Assembly: GCA_964371555.1 (NCBI GenBank)
Contig: CAYJMQ010000024.1
Span: forward strand, 1-26,169
DNA: 26,169 nt
From: CAYJMQ01 sp964371555
Lineage (GTDB): Bacteria > Bdellovibrionota > JACOXK01 > 2-02-FULL-40-11
Direction of reading: 5' to 3'
Shown here: positions 8,003 through 15,170 of the stretch, piece after piece
How the letters are laid out: each line of letters opens with the position of its first letter
How positions within the stretch are numbered: the first letter of the stretch is position 1
Made by a program: the position numbers and the translations under genes
Notes under the pieces: model-generated
What the model saw: the letters and a program-made list of their open reading frames with translations, nothing else
Database searches by the model: none
What the model was told of the DNA's origin: nothing

Positions 8003-8509
8003 ATGAAATATAAAATTCGTATATTATTGGTTGTGTTTTTAATAGGGAATATCTTTGCTTTTTCATCTTGTTCAAAAAAACAGGTAAAAACAGGGGAAGG
8101 TATCGAGGAATCAGATATTCAGGGTAAAGGGGGTGTAACCCCCAGAATGGGGAGGGTTGATATCGGCTATTCAGGATCTCTCCGTCTGGTTCATTTTGAT
8201 TACGATCGCTACAATCTGTCGGAAGAGGCACAGGAAGTTCTTAAGAGTAACGCCGCGTGGCTTGAGAAAAACAAAAATATTAAAATCCAGATTGAGGGGC
8301 ACTGTGATAATCGTGGAACGCCTGAATACAATGTTGCGTTGGGTCAGAAACGCGCAGAGGCGGTTCGAAGGTATTTTGTTGATCTTGGAATCTCACAAAA
8401 GCGCCTTTCCCTAGTCAGTTATGGTGAGGAAAAGCCGCTCAATTTGGAGGAGGCCGACGAGGCCTGGGCTCAAAACCGCAGAGCTGAATTTGTGATTACA
8501 TCGAAGTAA
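8003..8509 (+). CDS. pal: Peptidoglycan-associated lipoprotein Pal (OmpA-C-like)
   Basis: 168 residues. Lipoprotein signal MKYKIRILLVVFLIG with lipobox F-S-S-C and the lipidated Cys at 23. The rest is an OmpA-like peptidoglycan-binding domain: LVHFDYDRYNLSEEA, then IEGHCDNRGTPEYN (with the diaminopimelate-contacting Asp and Arg pattern), ALGQKRAEAVRRYF, LVSYGEEKP and NRRAEFVI. Pal anchors the outer membrane to peptidoglycan and works with TolB and TolA. The gene heads a run with two other lipoproteins including cpoB. tolQRAB are not in the window. Strong ribosome site and promoter upstream. Confidence 0.95.
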   Translation: MKYKIRILLVVFLIGNIFAFSSCSKKQVKTGEGIEESDIQGKGGVTPRMGRVDIGYSGSLRLVHFDYDRYNLSEEAQEVLKSNAAWLEKNKNIKIQIEGHCDNRGTPEYNVALGQKRAEAVRRYFVDLGISQKRLSLVSYGEEKPLNLEEADEAWAQNRRAEFVITSK

Positions 8510-8512
8510 TCT

Positions 8513-8818
8513 GTGCGGAAATATTTTTATCTTTTGCTGATAACGGTATATTTGAGTTTGGGGGGGTGCGTATCTCCTCCTCCAGATGAAGACTTTGCTC
8601 TTGCCGAAGCTGCGGTTCTTGCCGCGAAAGAGGCCAAAGCGGACCAGTTGGCTCCGGAATGGTATCAAAAAGCGGAAGAAAAATTGAGTCGCGCCAGGCG
8701 CGCAAAAGAAGCAAAAGAATTTGATTTGGCAAAAAAATTATCGCAGCAATCGAGGAGTTTTGCTGAAAAGGCTGAAGAAATTTCGATCCTTAAGGCTGAA
8801 AAAGGGGGGGCTTCATGA
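8513..8818 (+). CDS. Small DUF4398-like lipoprotein
   Basis: 101 residues, GTG start at 8513. Lipoprotein signal with lipobox L-G-G-C and Cys at 19. The mature part is a charged alpha-helical segment: FALAEAAVLAAKEAKADQL, APEWYQKAEEKLSRA and KEFDLAKKLSQQSRSFAEKAE. This matches the DUF4398 pattern (helix, A-P-x-x-Y/W-x-x-A-x-x-K, helix). DUF4398 proteins often sit next to pal or other OmpA-like genes, as here, and are probably envelope proteins of unknown activity. The stop overlaps the cpoB start (ATGA). Family call from motif memory; function unknown. Confidence 0.75.
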   Translation: MRKYFYLLLITVYLSLGGCVSPPPDEDFALAEAAVLAAKEAKADQLAPEWYQKAEEKLSRARRAKEAKEFDLAKKLSQQSRSFAEKAEEISILKAEKGGAS

Positions 8819-9558
8819 ATCGTTCTCTATGGCTTATTATTATTTTGGGAACAGGTCTCTTGTTTTCATGTGTCTCATCCCCGCGGACAAAGCGCATCGA
8901 AGCAGTTCAAAAATTACAACAGGATATTGATGAGATTAAAAAAACAAAGGCGGATAAAGCGGATACGAACGTTAAAATTGATGATTTTAAAACAGAGCTT
9001 CAGATTATCAGTGGTAAGGTCGATGAAAATGAGCAGCTTTTAAGGCAAACCAAAGTTAAGCAGGATAAAAACAGCGAACGTCTCGACCAGGTGATTACGG
9101 ATTATGACAAAAAAATCGTTGCCCTGGAGGAAGCAATTTCAAAGCTTGAGGAAAAACTGGAGAAAAGATCGGCCCAGCCGCAAGAGAATATCAAATTAGA
9201 TTATATTGAAGGATACAAACGGCTTCAATCGAGGGATTTTGATGAGGCGATTCGGTTGCTTACGCGCTATACCCAGAATTTCCCGAACGGGAGGGCGATA
9301 GAGAATGCGCGATTCTACCTTGGGGATGCCTTTTTCCAGAAAAAGGATTTCGAGACCGCCATTTTAAAATACGAAGAATATAAAGAGAAGCACCCCAAAG
9401 GGGAGAAGGCTGCGGAAGCGCTCTATCAGCAGGGGACTGCGTTTAAACAATTGGGCAAAAAAAATGACGCCAAACTCTTTTTTCAGGAAATTATTTCCAA
9501 TCACTCCAAATCCCCATGGGCAAAAAGAGCCCAAGAAGCGCTGCGGCAATTAAAATGA
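8815..9558 (+). CDS. cpoB: Tol-Pal system coordinator CpoB (YbgF) lipoprotein
   Basis: 247 residues. Starts as a lipoprotein (L-F-S-C, Cys at 19), then a long coiled coil of about 24-115 (rich in K, E and D with heptads). A TPR-type C-terminal domain follows at about 125-247: YIEGYKRLQSRDFDEAIRL, ARFYLGDAFFQKKDFETAI, EALYQQGTAFKQLGKKNDA. This is the YbgF/CpoB plan: coiled-coil trimeriser plus TPRs linking Tol to cell-wall synthesis at division. E. coli CpoB has an ordinary signal peptide, whereas a lipidated form is common in deltaproteobacteria-like genomes. Good ribosome site (GGGGGG). The last bases overlap the next ATG (ATGA). Confidence 0.88.
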   Translation: MNRSLWLIIILGTGLLFSCVSSPRTKRIEAVQKLQQDIDEIKKTKADKADTNVKIDDFKTELQIISGKVDENEQLLRQTKVKQDKNSERLDQVITDYDKKIVALEEAISKLEEKLEKRSAQPQENIKLDYIEGYKRLQSRDFDEAIRLLTRYTQNFPNGRAIENARFYLGDAFFQKKDFETAILKYEEYKEKHPKGEKAAEALYQQGTAFKQLGKKNDAKLFFQEIISNHSKSPWAKRAQEALRQLK

Positions 9559-11273
9559 TTTTGGCGCTGGCCAAAGCCCGAAGGAGACCTCCTCTTATTC
9601 TTCTCTTTTGTTTTTTTTTCTTTGTCGCAGCCTGCGCCAAAAAATCTAAAACAGTTCAGGTAGAGAATTTTTCTGTCATTTATACGACAACTGTTTTGGG
9701 TGAAATTGAACCGTGTGGCTGAATTGCGCGCCCCCTTGGCGGTCTGGCCAGGAAAAAAAAGCTGATGGATCAGATCAAAGAGGTCGGGAATCCGGTTCTG
9801 GTTCTCGATAGCGGGGATCTCTTCTTTAAATCACATGTGGCTCCGTCCTATCTCGAAGAACAGTGGGGACTTCAGGCCGAATTTATCGTAGACCGGTTTA
9901 ATGAAATCGGCTGTGATGGTGTTGGAATCGGGGAGAATGATTTTGCTTTGGGTTTGGGTCAACTGCTCCAATTAAAAAAGAGGGCCCGTTTCCCAATTCT
10001 AAACGCAAATATTGTGAATGAAAAAGGCGAGACTCTATTTGATCGATATGCCATTCGGAAAATAGGGAATTTAAAAGTTGGAATATTTTCTGTTCTTGAT
10101 CCTTCACTCCCGCTCCCGAAAGGATTGCTGGCGTTAGATACCATTGAGATTGGAAGGAAAATCGTAAAAGAGCTTCGCGAGCAAAATGTCGATTTTATCA
10201 TTGCATTGACGCATCAGGGGTTGCAAAGAGATCGGAATTGGGCGCGAGATGTATCTCAAGTTGACCTCGTGATTGGCGGACATGATAGCGCGAGCCTTGC
10301 TGTTCCGGAAAAAATCGGTGAGACGTTGATTGTAAATGGAGATGAGCTTGGCAAATATACGGGTGTGATCGATCTTGCCTTTCGAAAAGGGGTTCATAAG
10401 TTTGCGGCATCGGCTGATTTATCGGCAGATGTCCAGGCAAGTCGATACCATAACCGCGTTGTCCCGCTCGATTCTGCTTTTTCCAATGGCGATCCCCGCC
10501 TCTTTGAACAGGTTCAGAAATTTAAAAAGAGGCTTGGGGCGCTCGCAGAAAAAAGCGTTGAACCCCCACCTGATTCCAAAGAACTTGCGCGCGAGCATCG
10601 CCTTGAATTTGCAACCTATCGAAAATGTATGGAATGTCACCGGGCGCAGTTTGATGTTTGGAAATCTTCAAAACATGCCTCAGCCATTATTCCGCTTTAT
10701 ATTCGAAACCAGCATCTCAATCCCGAATGTATAAAATGTCATTCGGTTGGATTCCGGGAGGCTGGGGGATTTACAGATGTTGCCCATCCCTTTGTGATGC
10801 CGGATGGGATGAAGAAGGCGATGGAGGGGCTTCTTCAAAAGTTGATTGAAACCAAATTGGAAGATTTGCCCCCCGATCTTCGCGAAAGTTTAAAACGCGA
10901 TCCCGTCATTGCCAAAGCCATCAAGGAAAAGAAGTATAAGGGAATGATGATTGATTTAAGAGAACATCCGGAATTTGATCATTGGATTCGATCTCAGTAC
11001 GTCAAGGCCATAGAGAATGAGAAATGGAGAAAAGATTTTCTGGGGGTCCAGTGTGAAAATTGCCATGGGGCAAGAGGGCTTAAAGATTCCCGGGGAAATC
11101 CGATTCCTCATTTTTCGGAAACGTCATTTTCGAAAAAGGTAATCGTTCAAACCTGCATTCAATGCCATACTTCCCAACAATCCCCCGATTTCAACTTTGC
11201 AAAGGATCGTCATCACATCAAAGGGGAAAAAGGGGCCACCCCTCCGTTTCAATGTCTCAGGGGGGTGTTTTAA
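9555..11273 (+). CDS. Probable selenoprotein: metallophosphoesterase / tetrahaem cytochrome c lipoprotein with in-frame UGA (Sec56)
   Basis: 572 residues if TGA at 9720-9722 is read as selenocysteine; the frame is open on both sides. The start is the ATGA overlap with the cpoB stop. Signal peptide with lipobox V-A-A-C, Cys at 27. Residues 49-56 read G-E-I-E-P-C-G-(TGA), then IARPLGGLARKKKLMDQI. Relatives have E-P-C-G-C followed by a G-G-L-A-R block, so the TGA replaces the second Cys. A 5'-nucleotidase-like metallophosphoesterase region follows: DSGD at 85-88, GEND near 126-129, H220 in IALTHQG, H243 in GGHD. The usual N-terminal D-x-H is absent. The C-terminus has four haem c motifs: CMECH 358-362, CIKCH 392-396, CENCH 500-504, CIQCH 534-538. 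Likely an outer-membrane-anchored periplasmic redox protein. The alternative is a nonsense mutation or base error (TGC to TGA). Confidence 0.8.
9720..9752 (+). promoter_or_regulatory. Bacterial SECIS-like element (UGA plus downstream hairpin)
   Basis: UGA at 9720-9722. A six-pair stem, CUUGGC (9735-9740) with GCCAGG (9747-9752), closes the loop GGUCUG (9741-9746). One pair is U-G and the rest are Watson-Crick. The GGUCU in the loop is the same pentamer as in the SelB-binding apical loop of E. coli fdhF. It begins at the 19th base after the UGA, which by my recall is the same spacing as in fdhF. Confidence 0.72.
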
Positions 11274-11318
11274 GGGACTTTTCAAAAGTGGCTAAAGAAG
11301 ATATATGTGTTGTTCCTT

Positions 11319-12311
11319 ATGAATATCCTGGGGATCGAAACTTCATGTGATGAAACGAGCGCTGCTGTAGTAACAGACGGCGTTCATCTGCGTTCGAATG
11401 TGGTTGCGTCGCAAGATGAGATTCACTCCCCTTATGGCGGCATTGTCCCGGAAATTGCTTCACGTTGTCATATTGAACGTATTCAAGTGATTACAAAAAC
11501 GGCTCTTTCAAGGGCGGATATGTCGCTGGATGACATTGATGGCGTCGCTGTTACTGCCGGACCGGGGCTTATGGGATCATTGCTGGTGGGGCTTTCTTAC
11601 GCAAAAGCGCTCGGTTATGCGAGAAAAATACCATTCAAAGGAATCAATCATCTGGAGGGGCATATCCACGCTATTTTTTTAGAAAAAAAAATTGAATATC
11701 CTTTTATAGCATTACTGGTTTCAGGGGGGCATACGGCGCTTTATGATGTGGAAGGGGTTGGAAAATTAACCCCTCTTGGCGCCACAAAAGACGATGCTGC
11801 CGGGGAAGCCTTTGATAAAGTCGCAAAAATTCTCGGGCTTGGATTTCCAGGAGGGAGGGTCATTGATAAAGTGGCCAAAGAAGGAAACCGAAATGCCTAT
11901 TTTTTCCCAAGACCCAATCTGCACGAGCCCCATTTTCACTTTAGTTTCAGCGGCCTGAAAACGGCTGTTTTGCATAGCCGAAGAAGGGAGCCTGAGGCAA
12001 AAATTTCTGACATTGCGGCCTCTTTTCAGGAGGCGGTTGTCGACACTTTGGTTCAGCAATCCCTTCGCGCATTGGAATTTAGAGAGTATCAGCGATTGGT
12101 CGTTGCCGGCGGTGTTGCCGCGAATTCGAGACTTCGGGAAGTCTTTTTAGAGATTTCTCAGAAAACCAATATAGAGGTCTTCTTTCCATCCCTTCCCCTC
12201 TGCACAGACAATGCGGCGATGATTGCGGCTGTCGGATATCATTATTTGAAGGAGAAAGATCGCGATTCACTGGCTCTCAATGCGTATGCCACACAGAGGG
12301 GCGCTTTTTAG
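11319..12311 (+). CDS. tsaD: tRNA N6-adenosine threonylcarbamoyltransferase TsaD
   Basis: 330 residues from ATG at 11319. It transfers threonylcarbamoyl from TC-AMP to A37 of ANN-decoding tRNAs, together with TsaB and TsaE. Family motifs: MNILGIETSCDETSAAVV at 1-18, the metal pair H111 and H115 in INHLEGHIHA, FPGGRVIDKVA, HFHFSFSGLKTAV, VVAGGVAANSRLR and PLCTDNAAMIAAVGYHYL. A GTG at 11307 is in frame and would add four residues (MLFL). I choose 11319 because the family almost always starts at this point, though neither start has a strong ribosome site. It lies 45 bases after the cytochrome gene and directly before rsmA. Confidence 0.96.
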   Translation: MNILGIETSCDETSAAVVTDGVHLRSNVVASQDEIHSPYGGIVPEIASRCHIERIQVITKTALSRADMSLDDIDGVAVTAGPGLMGSLLVGLSYAKALGYARKIPFKGINHLEGHIHAIFLEKKIEYPFIALLVSGGHTALYDVEGVGKLTPLGATKDDAAGEAFDKVAKILGLGFPGGRVIDKVAKEGNRNAYFFPRPNLHEPHFHFSFSGLKTAVLHSRRREPEAKISDIAASFQEAVVDTLVQQSLRALEFREYQRLVVAGGVAANSRLREVFLEISQKTNIEVFFPSLPLCTDNAAMIAAVGYHYLKEKDRDSLALNAYATQRGAF

Positions 12312-13136
12312 ATGAATGTCAAAGACAAGCTTCGGTCGCTTCAATTAACTTCTCAAAAAAGGTTCAGCCAGAATTTCCTCCGCCAACAATCTATTGCGGA
12401 TCTGATCGTTAAGAAAGCCGATATCCAGCCAGATGATACTGTTATTGAAATTGGGACAGGGCTGGGGATTTTGACGATGTCGCTTGCAAAACGGGCGGCA
12501 ACGGTCATCACATTTGAGATTGACCGAAAACTTGTGTCTACGCTTTCTGATCTCCTGCCGTCTGATCGGCATATTGAGGTCATCGCTTGCGATTTCTTAA
12601 AATTTGATCTGAGAGGGCTTCAAAAAAAATACCCAAAGGTTAAGGTTGTTTCCAATCTGCCATTTCATATCTCAACAGAAGTCATGTTTAAACTCTTTGA
12701 GCATCGAAAGTGGATTGAGACGATGACGCTCATGTTTCAGAAGGAAGTGGCAGAGAGAATTGTTTCAAAGCCGGGAGTAAAGGAATATGGGATTTTATCT
12801 GTGCTTGCCAGGCTTTATTCGGATCCAAAAATAGTTTTATTTCTTTCACCGGATAAATTTTATCCCCCCCCGGAAGTTTCCACCGCCGTTGTTTATTTTC
12901 AGATGAAGCGGGAGTTGGTTATAGATGAGCTGCCGTTCTTTATCGATTGCGTAAAATCGGCGTTCGGGCAGAGAAGAAAGGTATTGTTTAATTCGCTTCA
13001 GAAAATGGCTTCTTTAGAGGCATTAAAAGAGGCTGAAAGCAAGTGCGGGATCGATTTTAGGCGGAGAGCTGAAACACTCTCGTTCGATGAGTTTAAAAAG
13101 GTGGCCGAGTCGATTTATTCCTGCCAAAGTCGCTGA
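12312..13136 (+). CDS. rsmA: 16S rRNA dimethyladenosine transferase RsmA (KsgA)
   Basis: 274 residues. Dimethylates the two adjacent adenosines in the 3'-terminal hairpin of 16S rRNA. Motifs: RFSQNFLRQQSIADLIV at 17-33 (family start), SAM-binding EIGTGLGILT at 46-55, FEIDRKLV at 68-75, IACDFLKFD at 91-99 and the catalytic NLPF at 115-118 (usually N-L-P-Y, and F is common). The C-terminal FGQRRKVLFNSL is typical. The ATG follows the tsaD stop with no gap. The last 22 bases overlap the end of the convergent gene on the other strand. Confidence 0.96.
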   Translation: MNVKDKLRSLQLTSQKRFSQNFLRQQSIADLIVKKADIQPDDTVIEIGTGLGILTMSLAKRAATVITFEIDRKLVSTLSDLLPSDRHIEVIACDFLKFDLRGLQKKYPKVKVVSNLPFHISTEVMFKLFEHRKWIETMTLMFQKEVAERIVSKPGVKEYGILSVLARLYSDPKIVLFLSPDKFYPPPEVSTAVVYFQMKRELVIDELPFFIDCVKSAFGQRRKVLFNSLQKMASLEALKEAESKCGIDFRRRAETLSFDEFKKVAESIYSCQSR

Positions 13137-15037
13137 AAGATCGCATCTGTTTTTTTTTGTAGAATGTCTTCAATCTCCTTTTGATAGGATTCAATTTTTT
13201 TGTCGATTTCTTTGACCTGGCTGTGGAGTCTTCTTTTTTCATTTTCATCCGTTGTCAGATCGTATTGCTCTGTCAGTCCCTGAATTTCTTCTGTTAATAT
13301 TGCGATCTCGCTGATCAGCGGCTGAACCCCGGGTTCCTGGATCTGAATAACTGCTTTGAGCCCTTCTTTTAATTCTTCAAGCTCTTCGTCTAGACTCTCT
13401 ATTTTTTTACCCAGTTCGAAAGCCTTGTTTTGAATTTCAAGAAATATCCCGCTTTCTCCGGGTTTTCCAAGCTCTTCAAATTCAAGAACGAGTCTCTTTT
13501 TTTCTTTTAGTTTTTGAGAGATCGGTTCCAGCAAAGCGCGTTTTGCATCTTGCGTTTCTCCCGCATTGGGCTCTTTTAAAAAAGAATCGCCAACATAAGG
13601 GGGTGTCTCTATTTCTTCTTCACCGGCTGCTCCCTGACTGATCAGCATAATGAGAAAGAGCGTCATGCCGTGGTATGAGAGCCACTTTCTGAAATATTGC
13701 CCTTTCAAGCGATCTCCCTGTTTGTATGTCCATGGGAACCAGAAGGTGAGAAGGGCGCGCCATCTGCTGTCTGGAAGTTTAAATTCCCAGCCAAGCGGGT
13801 GATATCCCCCCTCGGCTTCGGTGACAGCCTTGACGAGACCCGGCAAACCCTCTTTTTTATAAACTTCAAAATAGCGCTGCATGTAGCTTGCCTCAAGTTG
13901 CTTTGCGATCACCGCATTTTCAAATTCCGCAGAGTGTTCAAGTCCTTTTAGCAAATCAAAATCGGAGCTCAAAATTCTTGCCCGGCGCTCAACAGAATTT
14001 CTAATGAAGCCGCCTGGAAGTGAGAAAAGGGTGCGAAGGTGCCCTGGCGCGGGACTGGCCGCTTCAGCGAGAAGCGATGACAGTTCCCTGAAAAATTCTG
14101 AGATCGCCTGCGGATCGTTAACGAGGCGGTAACCGTAGGGGATTCGGGCAGCCCCCAAAAGCCAGCGACCACGCGTGAATTTAACCTCGTATGGGAGGAG
14201 CCGACGCGGGATCATGAGTTCCTTTGCGCGGCGCCGAAGGCTGAACCAGCGCGTTCGAAGTGAAGGGTGACGGCTCAGTTGACTTAAATGAAATGTAATC
14301 GCTATCCCAAGGTTTGCCTCCGCATAGCTCCAAAGAAAATTGTGCTGGGCGGAGAGATTCCGGAATATGGCTTCAATCGTCGCCTCGTCTGGCAGCGTCC
14401 CTTTAGCCGCCCTTTCAGTGAAAGCGCTCATTTCTGCAAATAGTTGGTCTTGCCTGAGCGCCAAGAGAGTTCTAAATGTTTTTCGACCAGATACATTGGT
14501 GGATACACTGGCAGATACATTGGTGGATACACTGGCAGATACACGGGAGGCCACAGTTTTTAGGAGATCATAGTCGTATGCGGAAATAGCCTCTTTGGCC
14601 CACCGATTGGTTTCTATGAAACGGACAAGATCGTCCGGGCTTTTAAAAATGTCGACCATCTCTTCATAAAGGGCTTCAAGATTTTTTCCTGATTCCTTCT
14701 CGATTTCTTCGATGACCCCTTTTTGGGATGTAGGACAACGCAAGAGCGTTGAGAGCCTTCCACGAACCGTTTTCAGGATCCGGGCGTAGATTTCGTTTGA
14801 AATATCTCCTCTAAAGCCTGCCCGGATCATTTCGCTCGCCCTCAAACTGAGCGCTTGAGAAAAAGCCTCGTCGCCCAAGGTTACCCAACTCCCGTGTGTT
14901 CCGCGCTCTGCCTCCTTCATGAATTGGTGGAAGATCTTGCGAAAAATGTTTTGTCTGGGGGTTTCCGCAAATGACATCTGAAGGGGCTGTAAAAGGAAAA
15001 ATAAAGAGGCAAGAACAATATATTTTTTGTTAGTCAC
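13115..15037 (-). CDS. Unrecognised exported protein with C-terminal coiled coil
   Basis: 640 residues from GTG at 15037. Not recognised. The N-terminus (VTNKKYIVLASLFFLLQPL, ending in SFA before ETPRQ) is a good Sec signal peptide. The frame is open upstream to 15181, but those codons precede or overlap the promoter at 15071-15099. ATG at 15061 is the other plausible start. Residues about 25-450 look globular, alpha-helical and Arg-rich. A four-residue tandem repeat (SASV/STNV) lies near 166-183. A hydrophobic stretch (MTLFLIMLISQGAAG, 458-472) could be a membrane segment. Residues about 497-640 form a long charged coiled coil (EELEELKEG, KEIDKKIESYQKEIE). There is one Cys. The 3' end overlaps rsmA by 22 bases. 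No function is inferred. Confidence 0.75.
   Translation of the reverse strand: MTNKKYIVLASLFFLLQPLQMSFAETPRQNIFRKIFHQFMKEAERGTHGSWVTLGDEAFSQALSLRASEMIRAGFRGDISNEIYARILKTVRGRLSTLLRCPTSQKGVIEEIEKESGKNLEALYEEMVDIFKSPDDLVRFIETNRWAKEAISAYDYDLLKTVASRVSASVSTNVSASVSTNVSGRKTFRTLLALRQDQLFAEMSAFTERAAKGTLPDEATIEAIFRNLSAQHNFLWSYAEANLGIAITFHLSQLSRHPSLRTRWFSLRRRAKELMIPRRLLPYEVKFTRGRWLLGAARIPYGYRLVNDPQAISEFFRELSSLLAEAASPAPGHLRTLFSLPGGFIRNSVERRARILSSDFDLLKGLEHSAEFENAVIAKQLEASYMQRYFEVYKKEGLPGLVKAVTEAEGGYHPLGWEFKLPDSRWRALLTFWFPWTYKQGDRLKGQYFRKWLSYHGMTLFLIMLISQGAAGEEEIETPPYVGDSFLKEPNAGETQDAKRALLEPISQKLKEKKRLVLEFEELGKPGESGIFLEIQNKAFELGKKIESLDEELEELKEGLKAVIQIQEPGVQPLISEIAILTEEIQGLTEQYDLTTDENEKRRLHSQVKEIDKKIESYQKEIEDILQKKTDAIFQRLWQE
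14489..14542 (-). repeat. 12-bp in-frame tandem repeat (about 4.5 copies)
   Basis: On the plus strand, agatacattggt and ggatacactggc alternate twice (14489-14536), followed by a partial copy. Two exact 24-bp units result. In the minus-strand gene this codes alternating S-A-S-V and S-T-N-V. Unit length keeps the reading frame, so copy number could vary without breaking the protein. Confidence 0.85.
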
Positions 15038-15070
15038 GATCCGGGCCGGATGCGCAATCATTGACCGCAT

Positions 15071-15099
15071 TTTATATGGCAAATTCACAATAAAATCAA
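15071..15099 (-). promoter_or_regulatory. Sigma70-type promoter of the unrecognised exported protein gene
   Basis: On the minus strand, TTGATT (15099-15094), a 17-base spacer and TATAAA (15076-15071). Expected start near 15064. That gives about 27 bases of leader to the GTG at 15037, but only about 3 to the ATG at 15061. Confidence 0.55.
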
Positions 15100-15101
15100 T
15101 G

Positions 15102-15144
15102 CCGCTTTTCATTTTTTTTTGCAAAAGCGGTTTTGCAAAAGCGG
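15102..15144. repeat. 14-bp tandem duplication with palindromic core in divergent promoter region
   Basis: TTTTGCAAAAGCGG occurs twice in tandem with no mismatch (15117-15130 and 15131-15144). Each copy holds the perfect 10-bp palindrome TTTTGCAAAA. An inverted CCGCTTTT lies at 15102-15109 and can pair with AAAAGCGG. The second copy supplies the -35 of the rightward promoter. It may be an operator for a shared regulator of the two divergent genes. Confidence 0.6.
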
Positions 15145-15161
15145 GGGGAATAGGGTATAAA
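15133..15161 (+). promoter_or_regulatory. Sigma70-type promoter of the FadL-like gene
   Basis: TTGCAA (15133-15138), a 17-base spacer and TATAAA (15156-15161). The expected start near 15168 is only about three bases before the GTG at 15171, so the message would be nearly leaderless if this promoter and this start are both right. Confidence 0.5.
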
Positions 15162-15170
15162 CGCCCCCTT

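Noticed and set aside
9516..9555. Earlier ATG at 9516 for the selenoprotein
   Set aside because: It lies deep in cpoB and adds a polar stretch before the signal peptide. The 9555 ATG makes the ATGA overlap seen at neighbouring junctions.
9720..9722. TGA as a true stop, leaving a small lipoprotein gene plus a separate cytochrome gene from ATG 9765
   Set aside because: The downstream part would lack any signal peptide although it carries four haem motifs that need export. The conserved E-P-C-G-x / G-G-L-A-R block would be cut, and a SECIS-like hairpin follows the TGA. A pseudogene or base error remains possible.
14340..14573. Plus-strand repeat protein (D-T-L-V/D-T-L-A repeats)
   Set aside because: It is the opposite-strand reading of the 12-bp tandem repeat within the larger minus-strand gene, and has no start signals.
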